Source: Rhyzopertha dominica (lineage: Eukaryota > Arthropoda > Insecta > Coleoptera > Bostrichidae). Taken from it: a DNA stretch of 64,000 nt. Position numbers and translations under genes: made by a program. The stretch lies in assembly GCA_025024175.1 (NCBI GenBank), contig QCXZ01000003.1, forward strand, positions 42,990,257-43,054,256, in the 5' to 3' direction. Below the pieces are notes generated by a model that saw only the letters and a list, made by a program, of their open reading frames with translations, was not told where the DNA came from and made no database searches. Each line of letters opens with the position of its first letter. Position 1 is the first letter of the stretch. This document shows positions 13,279 through 26,500 of the stretch, piece by piece.

Positions 13279-16200
13279 TGTAATAAATATAAATACGGTT
13301 AGACAATAGTAGGTTATTGCTGCAGAAAACGGTCCTAGGGTGGCTGGTTTCCAGAGAAATCACATCCCATAGAGAATGTTATATTAGTGAGAGTGTAGCA
13401 TATAATGTGGTGAATCAAGAAACAGAAAATTTACAGAATCAGTTGGAAAAATTCTGGGAAATGGAAGAATGTGCACCAACTAAGTTTTACTCCAATGAGG
13501 AACGGGATCGTAAGGAGTTATTCCAGGAAACGACTGTTAAAAGAAAATGTAGGAGCTTTAGGAGAATCGTTGACTATGGCGGAAAAGCGATTTCGGTATC
13601 TTAAAAACAAATTACAGAAGAATGTGCAATAAGCGAGTAATATTAAGAGTTTATGACTTGATTTATGATTGAAGATCCTGCTTGTGACATACCGGACAAC
13701 AAAATGGTTTATTATGTACCACATCATGGGGTCCTCAATGAAAACAGTAGTACCACAAAGTTAAGGGTAGTGTTTGATGCAAGTGCGTTGCATTAAACGA
13801 TGTATTGAAAGTGGGTCCAACTGTCCAGGACGACCTATTTTGCATCTTGATAAGATTTTCGTAAACCTAACGTAGTCATAACTGCTGACATTGCAGAAAT
13901 GTACCGAGAGATTGCCATTCCTGAGCAACGAAACTTACAGGGCATCTTATGGCGTCATTCGAATGAATCGGAAATTAAACATTATCATTTAAATACGGTG
14001 ACATATGGTACAGCGTCGGCATCGTTTTTAGCGACACGATGTATTAAACAGGTAGCACTGGATATCAAAAATGATCGGCCAGAAATCAGCGACATAATTT
14101 CAAGCGATATTTATGTAGACGACTTGATAATCGGAGCAGCTAACGAAGATGAGGCAATTCGGATTGCCAAAGAAGTTTCGTCTATTTTAAGAACGTATTG
14201 CTTTGATCTCAGAAAATGGTCCTCGAACAAAGGTGAAGTTTTGCAAAATTTAGGTAATGGAGAAAACGAATACATTGGATATTATATAGCAAACGATGAT
14301 AAAGGTAAAACTTTGGGAGTCGTGGCGACCGGCCCATGATGCAATTGAAAATCTAGTTCAAACGCAAATGTCAAACCGGGAAGTCACGAAACGGCAGTTA
14401 TTTCAAGACTGTTTGATCCATTGGGAATTTTGGGCCCAGTTAGTATTTGTGCAAAACTGATGCTTCAAAAACTTTGGTAGTTAAAGCTAGGTTGGGACGA
14501 AGCAGTTCCACTACAGCTTTATACAACGTAGAACGAGCTTAATTCGCAGCTCTTCAGATTAAGCGATATAAAAATTCCGAGGAAGGCTGTATTGAAAAAT
14601 TCAGTCGATATATCTTTACATGGTTTCTGTGACGCGTCGGAACGTGCATATGGGTGCTGTTTATATTTGAGATCGGCTGATGAATTAGGTATTATGCGCA
14701 AAATCCAGAGTAGCATTTCACTCCCAAACGGCTTTAAAAATGGATTTACAGGGCATCTGGTTCTGGTGCGATTCCACAATCGTGTTGGCTTGGATAGCAG
14801 CGGAGCCTAGCTCTTGGAAGGTGTTCGTCGCAAACAGGGTGTCAGAAATTCAAGACACAACCAATACTGATCAATGGCATCATGTGTCATCGGGAGACAA
14901 TTCCGCTGATATTATATCGCGCGGTGTAAGTCATGAGCAACTGGTTGATTGCCACTTATAGTGGTCGGGACCATTGTGGTTGCTTGAACCTCAAGAAAAC
15001 TGGCCGCTAGGGCTAGTCGAACTATTACAAAGCGATGAATTACCTGAGAAAAGAAAAAAAAATTTGGCATTAGCAGTGATAGACGCTGAAGACCCCATTT
15101 TCACCAGATATTCCTCGTTATATAAATTAACACGGATTGTTGCTTCAGGTTTTACCAAAATACTAGCCGTAATAAGGCAGATAAAATAAAGGAGAATCTT
15201 ACTCCTCATGAAATGAAATCTGCATAGCATGCTTTGCTAAAATTAGCGCAAAAACAACGGTTTTCAGAGGCAATTCGCGATTTGGGACGCGGAAGACTCA
15301 AGCAAAAGCAGTCGGGTGAAGTCGTTAGATCCATTTGTAGATAGCGATGGTCTGTTGCGCGTTGGCGGCAGAATTAGGAACGCAAATATCGATTTCGATG
15401 CTAAATTTCCCATTATTTTGCCTCAAAGACACCCGCTGAACAAACTTATGATTATTGATCAACATCATAAACAATTGCATTCGGGGTCTCAAACTATTCT
15501 AGCGAATCTAAGAGAACGGTACTGGCCAATAGACGGGCGAAATACTATCAGATCGATTTTAGCAAAATGCATTACTTGCTTTCGTGCAAATCCAGTAAGA
15601 ATCCCTTCAGTAACAAAGACGGAAAATTGCGCAACCGCAGTACTGTAAAGGCATATATGTGTTTGTTCATCTGTTTCTCCGCTAAAGCAACTCATATTGC
15701 AAATGCATTTTTAAACTAATTGAAGAGATTCGTGTCAAGGCGAGGTCTTTGCTCACGGTACGAATTTCACGGGAGCAAACAATGAGCTTAAAAGAGTGTC
15801 CGAATTGAACTCGAAGTTCATTAAACAAGGTGATGTCTACCACTATTGCGTTAATTCAAAAATTGAGTGGTCGTTCGTACCGCCTCGATCGCCTCATCAA
15901 GGCGGAATTTGGGAGTCGGCAATTAAAAGGGCCAAATACCACGTAATGCGAGTTGTGGGTAATAATAGATTAACGTATGAGGAACTAAGTACAGTACTTG
16001 CACAAGCGGAGGCAATACTTAACTTACGTCTATTAACTTCTTGTTCTAACGACCCCAATGATTTATCGGCTCTCGCAACTGAACATTTCCTGATTGGTGA
16101 CTCGCTCAATACATTCCCTAAACAAAACGTAAGCGATACACCGATGAATCGCCTGGATAAATACCATCTACTGCAGCAAATGTATCAGAAATTCAGGGAT

Positions 16201-16450
16201 CGGTGGTCACGAGAGTATCTAGTCTCTTCAAGAGCGAAGGAAATGGTAGCGGTAGGTAGACAACCCAGTCAAACTAGGTTCCATTGTGGTACTCGTCGAC
16301 GAATGCACAACACCTCTTCAGTGGAAGTTGGGACGGGTCATAAAGCTTCATTCAGGACGTGATGGGCTAATACGCATGGTAACCGCCAAAACAAGTGCGG
16401 GAGAAAGGAAATTCGCCGTGCAGCGAGTTTGCGTGTTGCCCATAGATTAA
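13279..16450 (+). pseudogene. BEL/Pao retrotransposon pol fragment, decayed (copy A)
   Basis: This is the 3' half of a BEL/Pao polyprotein, broken by stops and frameshifts. In order it shows: the segment before the RT with LQKTVLGWLVS (from 13318); an RT block with YYVPHHGVLNENSSTTKLR and VVFDAS (13708-13790); RT continuing at 13899-14339 with the YVDD active site at 14112-14123; RNase H with LHGFCDAS (about 14610-14640) and WFWCDSTIVLAWI (about 14755); an integrase zinc-binding region with paired His and Cys (about 15470-15590); an integrase core remnant with PPRSPHQGGIWESAIKRAK (about 15880-15935); and the C-terminal extension ending VCVLPID with stop TAA at 16448. RNase H has lost a 54-bp block with a conserved LPRLEVCGA motif that copy B keeps. 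The integrase region with the first catalytic Asp is mostly deleted. No gag, protease or 5' LTR is present. It is not functional. Confidence 0.93.
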
Positions 16451-16767
16451 TTTACTGTTGTAGAGAAGTATTTTTTGGAGTTTAGAGCATTACAACCTTT
16501 ATTGGAATTAGTTTGTGGTTGAAAGCCAACGCTTTCAAGGCTGGCGACATGGACGTTTTAGCACCATACAGACATGGAGCGCGGCGACCAATTCATTATT
16601 TTATTTACTTTTTCTGAGAAGGCGCCTGATAAAAAATGTCTAAAAAAGTTGTCACTCAGATAGATGTCATAATTTTTGAATATACAGTGCACTATTTCAC
16701 TATTTAGTTTCGTTTATAATCAACGAGAAGAGAAAATAAGGGCGGTATTCATTTACCAACTAGCTAA
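16451..16767 (+). other. BEL/Pao 3' noncoding tail
   Basis: After the pol stop there are about 300 bp without coding potential, up to the right array. A motif near 16527-16550 (GCTTTCAAGGCTGGCGACAT) sits where BEL/Pao elements carry the polypurine tract and the start of the 3' LTR. I see no second copy that would prove an LTR. Confidence 0.4.
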
Positions 16768-19177
16768 TTTGACCAATTCTTCCTTTTAATGGTTGTCCTC
16801 GCTTCCGATTTGCTATAATGAAGCAACTGTTTCCAGAATGCATAAGAGCATGTCATATTAAAGTGAATGTATCGTCTCTAATATTGCTAGTTTCACCAAT
16901 TGTGTGTTTTAATGGTCGTCTTCTCTTCCTATTTGCCATAATGAAGCAACTGTTTCCAGAATGCATAAGAGGATGCCGTATTAAAGAGAATGCATCGTCT
17001 CTAATATTGCTAGTTTGACCAATCGTGCCTTTTAATGGTCGTCTTCGCCTCCGATTTGCTATAATGCAGCAACAGTTTCCAGAATACATAAGATAATACC
17101 GTATTAATGTGAATGCATCGTTTCTAATATTGCTAGTTTGACAAATTGTGCCTTTTAGTGGTCGTCTTCGCTTTCGATCTGCTATAATCAAACAACTGTT
17201 TCCAGAATGAATAAGAGGATGCCGTATTAAAGTGAATGCATCATCTCTAATATTGCTAGTTTCACCAATTGTGTATTTCAATGGTCGTCCTCGCTTCCCA
17301 TCTGCTATAATGAAGCAACTGTTTCAGAAAGCATAAGAGGATGCCGTATTAATGTGAATGCATCTTCTAATATTGTTAGTTTGACCAATTGTGTCTTTTA
17401 ATGGTCGTCTTCGCTTTCGATCTGCTATAATGAAGCAACTGTTTCCAGAATGCATAAGAGAATGCCGTATTAAAGTTAATGCATCGTCTCTAATATTGTT
17501 AGTTTGACCAATAGTGCCTTTTAATGGTCGTCTTCGCTTCCGATCTGCTTTAATGAAGCAACTGTTTCCATAATGCCTAAGAGGATGCCGTATTAAAATG
17601 AATGCATCGTTTCTAATATTGCTAGTTTGACCAATTGTGTCTTTTAATGTTAGTCTTCGCTTCCGATCTGCTATAATGAGGAGACTGCTTCCAGAAAGCA
17701 TACGAGGATGCCGTATTAAAGTGAAATGCATTTTCTCTAATATTGCTAGTTTGACCAATTGTGTCTGTCAATCAATGGTCGTCTTCGTTTCCTATCTGCT
17801 ATAATCAAGCAGCTGTTTCCAGAATGCTTAAGATAATGCCGTATTAACGTTAATGCATATTCTCTAATATTGTTAGTTTAGCAACTGTTTCTTTTAATGG
17901 TCGTTTTCGCTTCCAATCTTCTATAATGAAGCAACTGTTTCCATAATGCCTAAGAGCAACAGTTTGACCAATTGTGCCTTTTAATGGTCGTCTTCGCTTC
18001 CGATCTGCTACAATGAAGCAACTGCTTCCAGAAAGCATAGGAGGATGCCGTATTAAAGTGAAATGCATGTCTCTAATATTGTTAGTTTGACCAATAGTGC
18101 CTTTTAATAGTCGTCTTCGCTTCCGATTTGATATAATGAAGTAACTGTTTCCAGAATGCATAAGAGGATGCCTATTAAAGTGAATGCATTGTCTCTAATA
18201 GATCTAGTTTGCCCAATTGTGTCTTTCAATGGTCATCTTCGTTTCCGATTTGCTATAAGCAACTGTTTCCGGAATGCATAAGAGGATGTCGATTTAAAGT
18301 GAATGCATCGTCTCTAATATTGTTAGTTTGACCAATTGTGTCTTTTAATGGTCGGTTTTGCTTCCGATCTGATATAATGAAGCAACTGTTTCCAGAATGC
18401 ATAAGAGGATGCCGTATTAAAGTGAAATGCATTGTCTCTAATANTGTTAGTTTGACCAATAGTGCCTCTAAATGGTCGTCCTGGCTTCCGATTTGCTATA
18501 ATGGAGCAACTGTTTCCAGAATGCATAAGATAATGCCGTATTAAAATGAATGCATCATCTCAAATATTATTAGTTTGACCAATTGCGCCTTTTAATGGTC
18601 GTCTTCACTTTCGATTTGCTATAATGAAGCACTGTTTCCAGAAAGCATAAGAGGATGTCGTATTAAAGTGAAATGCATTGTCTCTAATATTGCTAGTTTG
18701 ATCAATTGTGTCTTGCAATGGTCGTCTTCGCTTCCCATCTGCTATAATAAAGCAACTGTTTCCAGAATGCATAAGAGGATGGCGTATTAAAGTGACTGCA
18801 TCGTCTCTAATATTGCTAGTTTGACCAATTGTTTCTTTCAATGGTCGTCTTCGCTTCCGATTTGCTATAATGAAGCAACTGTTTCCAGAATGCATAAGAC
18901 GATGCCGTACTAAAGTCTCTAATATTGTTAGTTTGACCAATTGTGTCTTTTAATGTTCGTCTTCGCTTCCGATCTGCTATAATGAAGCAATTGTTTCCAG
19001 AAAGCATAAGAGGATGCCGTATTAAAGTGAAATGCATTGTCTCTAATATTGCTAGTTTGACCAATAGTGTCTTTTAATGGTCGTCTTCGCTTCCGAACTG
19101 CTATAATGAAGCAACTGTTTCCAGAATGCATAAGAGGATGCCGTATTAAAGTGAATGCATCGTCTCTAATATTGCTA
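16768..19177 (-). repeat. Right tandem array, ~123-bp unit, about 20 copies, inverted (copy A)
   Basis: The unit is the same as in the left array but reverse-complemented: plus-strand blocks read GCATAAGAGGATGCCGTATT, TAATATTGCTAGTTTGACCA, TTTAATGGTCGTCTTCGCTT and CTATAATGAAGCAACTGTTT. The array ends outward at AATATTGCTATACT. Some units are shortened (for example around 17940-17960 and 18250-18260), and one n lies in the array at 18444. Confidence 0.92.
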
Positions 19178-20587
19178 TACTATATATAACTACCTGATTT
19201 TTTTCTGACTTGGTAGTCTCCGAAATTTTAGTTTCTTTCCTTATATGTCCAGATTTGTTTATGCCTATTATCTGTTTAGTGTATTTACTGTTTTGGTGAT
19301 TGACAAAAAATCAGTCAGACGGTGTTCAATAAATGAAGATCTCCATATTTTTTTGACGACACGAAAAAAAGTTCCGGTGAAAAATATGTGGGACAAATAC
19401 TGAATGCAACCACGGAAGTGGTAATCTATTTAAAACAAGCTGCAAAAGAATGTCTTATTTAAAGTTAATACTTAATAAAATTGCAAGTTGTTACCTTTGT
19501 TGTGAGATATTTGTCACATACTTCCCTATTAAAGGAGGCTAATTTGCTCTCCATGCCTCATATTTTTGGTCATTAACCTTCTGCCGTTCTTCTTAGCCGA
19601 GCACATACTTGTTCGTAAGGTAGTTCACAATGTCTTTTGCTGAGAGTACCTACTCGTCAATAGCGAATAGTGAATCCATAACATCGATGATTTGAATTTT
19701 TCACGTATATCTTTCATACCTATACAAAAACTGTAACTTCAGAAAAGGACGAAGTTCTGTCTTGTAGTTGTCATTCGTGGAAACTATTATACACGATTTC
19801 ATAAACTTTCCTGGATGTTTTAGGTGACAAATGCTGTGGAGCTACCTTTACTGCATTTCTAATATCTGGAGGAGTACACTGCATTTTACTTTCACTCTTT
19901 TCTGTTTCCAATTTCGGCCAAAATTGGCTGCTTAAAGCAGCTTGGCGTTTGGATTTGTTTTTGACGAAAACAAATTTGTTTTGCAGTCAAATAATTACAG
20001 CGCTCATTCGCTACGTTCTCTCGCGTGCTACGTAATTCTTGTGAACACTGCCCACATTAAAATAACGTATTATTTTGCTATGATTTNCGCTCACTACGGT
20101 AAGTGAGGGTCCAGATACCATTGGGCATCTCGTGACGTCATACGCGCTCAGAGGCAAGTAGGCCGCGCAAGTTATGAGGTAACCTGTAAAGTTTAGTGGC
20201 CTAGAGATTTTTTTATATTTACCTTTGACTTCTGACAAGTGACACTGACAACTCGACAACGTGAATCGCGACGTCAATCGTCCAAACTTCAAACAAAACG
20301 CACAAAACGTAATGACAGAGTAATGATACGTAAAATGACGTACGTAAATCATTTTCTGATAACTAATAATTTTGCATTATAATTAGCTGTTCTTTTATAA
20401 CTGTTCATGGCTTAAACAGCTTATTATAGCTTCACCTGAGCTTCACAACATCGTATAGCCATTTATTTGGTGTACTTCCATTCATAAAAATGAGCTATAA
20501 ATTTTATAGGATACGAAAATAATTTCAAAAGTTTTTAGCCTTCATATCAAATGGTAACGTGACGAGTGACGATTATTTGTAGCCAAA
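19178..20587. other. Intergenic stretch with likely promoter of the next gene
   Basis: The first ~740 bp belong to the duplication and show nothing recognisable. From about 19980 the sequence has more CpG than its surroundings and leads into the first exon at 20588, so it probably holds the promoter and 5' UTR. A minus-strand open frame here (20011-20352) has no recognisable feature. Confidence 0.45.
20133..20140. promoter_or_regulatory. CRE-type palindrome TGACGTCA
   Basis: A perfect TGACGTCA, the binding site class of CREB/ATF bZIP factors, lies about 450 bp upstream of the start codon at 20588 inside a CpG-richer patch. The position is compatible with a proximal promoter. Function is inference from the motif alone. 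Confidence 0.3.
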
Positions 20588-23500
20588 ATGGAGCGGTAAG
20601 TTAGTTGTTAACCATAAAAGCATAATAGTATTTAAACTAGCTTATCGTCTAGTGAGGAAGCTGCTCAAAGCGGTAGTGGTACTGCTGAAGGTGAAGACAA
20701 GAAAGCAGCTGAAGAGCAGCCACCAAGCCCAAATGCCTTAAAATTAGCAGCCACAGACTGCCTTAACAACTGGATATTCTATTTACAAGTATGTATCCCC
20801 GTATTGTATGCAAAATTCCCTCTAATCTGGAGCGTGTTTTCAGATGTTGAACAATCTCTGCTCTGCTGGATTGCGACTTTCTCAATCATTAAGTGTGTTG
20901 TCTCAGTCACAAAATGCTGCTCTAGCATCACAGTGCCAAGCTAGTTGGGAAGAATTAACGAAATCCACATTAATTGCAAGTCATTCAGTTAAAATGCATG
21001 TCGCAGCCGCTATGCAGGACATGAGCATCGGGGAAACATTTACAGAAACTGATGCTCAACGACAACAAGAACATAATCAACAAATCGTCACAGAGAACTT
21101 GATGACCTTCATCAACTTACAGTACCAATTTCTGATAGCAGGTTAGCATGGTATTATTATTATTATTATGTTACTGCTTGTATTAAAACAGTATAACTGT
21201 GATTCAAGTCTCTCTTTATTGGGGACCTATGCTAACAGGTTAAATGTTGATCTTTACATCATCATGTTTTTCCCCACATATTTATGTACTGGTACAGTCA
21301 GATATCTGAAGGGGTGAAATAGGCAAGGCAATAGATGTGCAGTCGCCCAGGTAGCAAACTGCTTATCGGTGCTTATTTTGGGCCTTCACTTTGGAACAAA
21401 TAGATATTTAGAATGCAAGGGTTGTATTCAGGTAGTTTTCCCTTACTTTATCCGGGCAGCTGTCTTACGCTTAAGAGGGGCGTTTACCTAGAGCAAAGCG
21501 GGTTATTTTGAGCACCTACTGTTTTACATTTTACCGAGTTATTCGTAACTTTTTCGAAGTGAAATTTCGACATGGCAATGACAAAAGATGTAGCAACAAC
21601 GTAGAGTTCGAGTTTTTTCTGAATTTGGTATGGTAATGTAAATATTTGTTGTTATATTTTGCTTAAAAATGTGTATTTTTGGCGAGCTATTTCTCGAAAA
21701 CTAAGGCACATAAACGAAAAATTCGAACTCCACGTTGTAGCTACATATTTCTTTGTACACTACCAAAAACATGAGCACGGTAAATGAGTATAAATATTCA
21801 AAAAATCTAAAACCACAAAACCCTTTCGCACGAGTCCGTCACGNNNGCGGAATACGAATGCCCATCCCCACCAGGTCCGTCATGTGGTATCCAGTGAACA
21901 GTGAGGCTAAGATACAAACCTGTCGGGAATGATCGAGCGGTATACGATTTATTCCGACATGACTGGATTTCTAAGATTGTATGTCTAAATCAGGGTTGGC
22001 ATGATTAAAACAAAATGTTTAAAACAGAATGTTTTAAACTTGTTTAAAACAACGCTTCTGTTTAAAACTTTGTTCAAACAAATGTTTGAAACAAACACAT
22101 TTGCATTAAAAATGAATTGAATGCAAAATCAGGCCCAGTTAGAAAATACGTAAATGTTTTATCAAACAAAAAAAGAAGGAACATGCGGTATATTCTGTTT
22201 GGCTTTTTATTCATAGATGTAATTTACAAACATTTTAAGACAACAAATAAAAGTCTTAATCTTAACATAACATAAAAATTTGTATTTCTGGGCCAATACT
22301 ACAAAACAATAAATAAGACGTTCATTCAACACTTAATAGATAATTATATCTTTAGTACAAAAATAACCAAATAGTTATTAGAACTTGGGAATATAAAAAA
22401 CAATCATCAAAGAATAAAAAAAATCAGCATTTTTACTTTTTCTACTAGTGTAACCATATCTTTTTTGCATTTCTTGCATTGAGCTCACATTCTACCATTT
22501 TGCACCTTAATTTTGTCAAAGTTATTCCACACTGCATCATTACTTTTTTATGCACACGCTACAGTTAGCAATTTTTCGAATATTAGTTTAGCACATTTCT
22601 GCCCGATCGCTCCAAGGAAATGCCCCTCTTAAGAAAGCACATACAATGAGTTAGTTGTATCTAATTGCTTTTAGAATTTTAAACATTAAATCACTGTTAA
22701 AGGCATTTTGAAAAAATTTTATTATTCCATTAAAAGTGTGCGTTCAGCATATACGTTATACCTATGTTAAGTATGTGTTTCAATTTTATCGTAGAATTTA
22801 GTTTAAAACTGAAAAATAAAAAGTTGTGTGGCCATACCCATGAAGTTATCGCAAATGTGATACACCCTTAAAGGCCCTGGCGACTGGTGTCAGTCTGGGG
22901 AGTGTGCAGAATGTCGCTAATGAAAGCAGTTCAAGATGGAGAACAAGGAAGTTTTTTGACGCTAGACAAAAAAATGAAGAAAGATTGCAACCAAAACGGG
23001 CCTAGACGATTTTGATATGGGGGTTCTTCGTCGCAACANCATCAATTCGTACACTGTTGNCCCGAATTCGAGGAAGGGTGTTGTAACTTTAACCAGTCAT
23101 CAACTTCGTTGNTCATCAGAGACACTTTCATGGCCATTTTTAAAGTGTTTTTTCCCATTTATAAACGTTCAAACAATTATTTCTNTACACTTTTTACATT
23201 TTTCCGTAAATTTCACTATTTTTGACAGCTTCTGTGACTAAAATTCTAATCACTACATATTGTTCTTCTGCAGTGCAATGCCCACCATCCCGTAAAATTT
23301 TTTGTTTACAAAAAAATATTCTTGAGCAACTCAGCGTCCCAAAAGTATTTTAATAATTAAATAAACTTTTTGAGTTACAGCACGCTGTTCTTGTTATTTA
23401 CTGAAACCAAAAGCCAGATTCATTTTAAATACGGATGCTGCAGATCCACTTTTTTAAAATACCAGATAACGGGTACTCGCTTAAAATTCCAAGCCGGATA

Positions 23501-26500
23501 CCGGATAGCCCGGTACCCGGTATCCTGTACCCATTTCCCGGTCACGAGACGGACTGAACGTGTCACCGAGCGCGATCGAACAGAATTCTAAATGTGCACC
23601 AACAGGCTTTATTAGTGCAACAGTAAAAATATTATTTTGATGTAGATGAAGCGGATAATACAAAGGCAGTATGCACAACTTGAAAAACAAGAATTTCTCA
23701 ACTCTCGAGTATATATTTTCATCAGAACTTCTAACAAAATCCGACCAAACCGGGTATTTACAAAAATTGGCTGGATAACAGGTAATGGCCAGATACCCGC
23801 GGCATCCCTAATTTTAAATTTAGAAAATAAGTTTTAAAATATATATTCTATGGAGGGATAGTAAACTGTTTGTACACTATATATATTTTTTATCAAGACA
23901 TAATGATTGTATGGCTTCAGTTTAATTTTATATTTATATGTATTCACTTCTTTTTTGTATCTGTTTAATTGAATTATATTTAAGCTTATTCTCCTAGTTT
24001 TGCATGGATAAAGTACATTTATCATTCTATATATATTTTTTCTAATTTTTATTAAATCTGTAAAGGGTTAACATACTGTATTCTTCTGTCACGACTTTAT
24101 CTAGTTTACTTTGTTTCAAAACATTCTTCAAAAATTAATTTGAGGTAATGACTTAATCTCTATTATCTGTAACTGTTTTCAGTTTCAAATGTTCTAATTT
24201 GTTTACTAACTTTAAAAAGTTCATAACTGAACAATACATAAGCAATTTGTATTTACTGAATTCATTTTGACGTTCATTATTATTGTATTGAGAGTTCCTA
24301 TTTGATTTTTTAAGTACAGGTTTTCTATAAATGATTCATGCATCCAGGGCGCTTAGGGAAATTATCGAATTAATCAATTTGCTGCCTCTCAGGAAAGTGA
24401 CTTATACTTGTCATATCGATTTTTGAATTATTTGATATATTTTAATATGAGAAAACGCCTGGGAGTGTTTTTCTACATATTCTGCAGTATTTTGTGGGAT
24501 AATTAACTTTTAGGTTGCAGAAAGCTCACATTTCGGAGCTGTGGTGTGACATTGATCTGCAACCTTCAGTACTATCGCCATGCATATTGTAGCTTGGCAC
24601 CAGTTACAAAAGGTAGCACTAAGATATCAGAAATCAACGTCACCCGCATTGCATGAATCATTTATAGAAACCCTGTATATATGTTTTCCCATATAAAAAT
24701 TTTAAAAAACTGTGCATTGGCTTCACAACCACTGTAGACGACGATTACTATTAGAAGTAGAGATTATGGGTATTAACCAATATAGTTTGATCTTCCAGTA
24801 CATTTTGTAAACCATCTCCTTAATTTATCAAATTCCCTTGCAGGTTGTGAACATTTTGGGTCAATGGCAATGTGCCCTTGTTGCCAGACAGCAGCAGGTG
24901 GTGTGCACGATCCCGACTGCAGCATGGCAACCTTGCAGCAATGTTTCTCCCGCCTTTATGCCCAGGAATCGCACTCACAACTCTCTAGTCCTCATCTCCA
25001 GTCAGAACGCATCCTTGAGAGCCCCAAAAGTCAAGAAATGCCCAGATCTGATTACCCTCGCCAGCAGTCACCACTTAACCCTGAGGCAAGAGGTGCCTCT
25101 CCGTATCTTGATTTTCCAAGAGGTCCAAGCCCCATTCATGGTTTCGAACCCCGTGGTCCTCCTCCACACGGGGGCCCTTTTCCTGCACCCGGTCACTTGC
25201 AAACAATGAAGTTCCCTTTTCCGGGGAGGGGGTCCAGGTCTCCTCTCCTTTTTCCTTTGTTTCCTTTAAGTGGTGGAAGGAGATGGTCAGAGGCGGCAGC
25301 AGGAAATGTAGTAGGCATAGAGGGTGGTGATGGTACAATGAGAAGATGGTCAATGCCTTGGGATAGTGGCAGAGGAGAGACTACCCCTTGGGAACAAAGA
25401 TATTTACCGTCAAAGTTAGCTGTGCCAACAGCAGGAGCGTCCCAGGAAAGGAGTCGGAGCACAACACCAGGTAAATAGCAATAATAAAGTTTATTGTATC
25501 TAAACATTTTTAATTCCATGCAATTACTTCGATCGACAATTAAAGAATAGATGAAAGAAGGTCTGAACAACTATTTCAAGTAGATACTACTGGAAAATTG
25601 AATATTTTTTTCCTAAAAGAACTTAAATCATCTCATGTACATTTACAAAGAGATTCCATTAACACCTTTAATTTTGACCTAGCTTTTGGGTTAATTTCAT
25701 AGGCCTTGATTCAATTTTTTTCAATGAAGTGTGTTTGTTATGCCATTTGCACACCAACCACCTGCAGATGGAACTGTTTTTTAACCTATCTACTGCAGAT
25801 GGGTCACTAACAATTTGAACATTGTGCTAAAAGGAACTTGCAGCATCTATGAGTTATAAGATGCTTCATTTTTGTAAGAAGATTTAGACTGATGCAAAAT
25901 TACCTTAGTTTCCTCTTTTTATATTGTGTTGTGCTTGAATGCTACTTTTCAGTGTGATAGCAGTCCATAATAATGTTATCCTCGACATCTCTTCATTCTC
26001 ACATGTAATAGCATTCACTGCTACCGCTACACCAAAGTGCAGAAATTTGATTTTAGAACAATGAAAGGATCTTCCACTCTTTGATTATTGGCTATTGTAA
26101 AATAAATTTATTAATCCACTTAACAATATAAATTAACTAAATATCAGGAACCAAAAGTTTAGTTAAATATCACATTATTGTTTCATACAATAATCACATA
26201 AAATACAACAATGCAAATAAAAGTCAAATAAAGCATTGCATATCTGTTAAATTTAATTTATTATTATTATAAAAAATAATTTTAGTATAGTATATCAATA
26301 AGTGATTTTGTTTAAAAGTAAAACTGTTTTTAACATCCTGCCACCTGTTTTTGCTGTCGTCTCTTCTCTTTCTCAGAAATGATAGCGTTTGCTGTCACCA
26401 CTACAATGAAGTGTAGAAATTAATTTAGGAACAAATTCGCCATGTTGATTATCTCTTTTGAAAGGGAGCTTCTGCAGAACACCGAGTTTGCTTAGAATTT

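Larger units (their letters stand above)
11415..19177. mobile_element. Composite foldback-like element: inverted 123-bp arrays around a BEL/Pao core (copy A)
   Basis: Two arrays of the same ~123-bp unit, in opposite orientation, flank about 3.5 kb holding the 3' part of a BEL/Pao pol gene. I see no LTRs. Outside the arrays an AT-rich 8-mer is nearly repeated: ACATATAA before the left end and ATATATAA after the right end. In copy B both are ATATATAA. This is compatible with a target duplication but is low complexity. Long terminal inverted repeats made of tandem units are the hallmark of Foldback-type transposons. Whether the unit moves as one is inference. Confidence 0.5.
1419..19921 (+). repeat. 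18-kb direct duplication, copy A
   Basis: Copy A matches 45993-64000 in the same order and orientation, with scattered substitutions and many small and medium indels. Shared landmarks in order are the IS630-type transposon, the signal-peptide exon, the left 123-bp array, the BEL/Pao core, the right array and about 740 bp beyond it. Copy A has at least one ~70-bp segment that B lacks (near 5960-6030). It lacks a ~75-bp segment present in B near 52182-52257. The match stops at 19921 only because the window ends in copy B. Confidence 0.95.

Noticed and set aside
16853..18161. Long minus-strand open frames (up to 144 codons) in the right array, and similar ones in the other arrays
   Set aside because: They are translations of the 123-bp repeat; frame openness follows from a unit of 41 codons. 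No start context, splice sites or domain.
20011..20352. Minus-strand 113-codon open frame
   Set aside because: Overlaps the likely promoter of the seven-exon gene, contains an n, and shows no recognisable domain.
24838..25209. Alternative plus-strand frame of 123 codons over exon 4
   Set aside because: Out of phase with the upstream and downstream exons; the other frame joins cleanly on both sides.
25075..25570. Minus-strand open frames of 92 and 125 codons
   Set aside because: Antisense shadows of the GC-richer exon 4 of the seven-exon gene.
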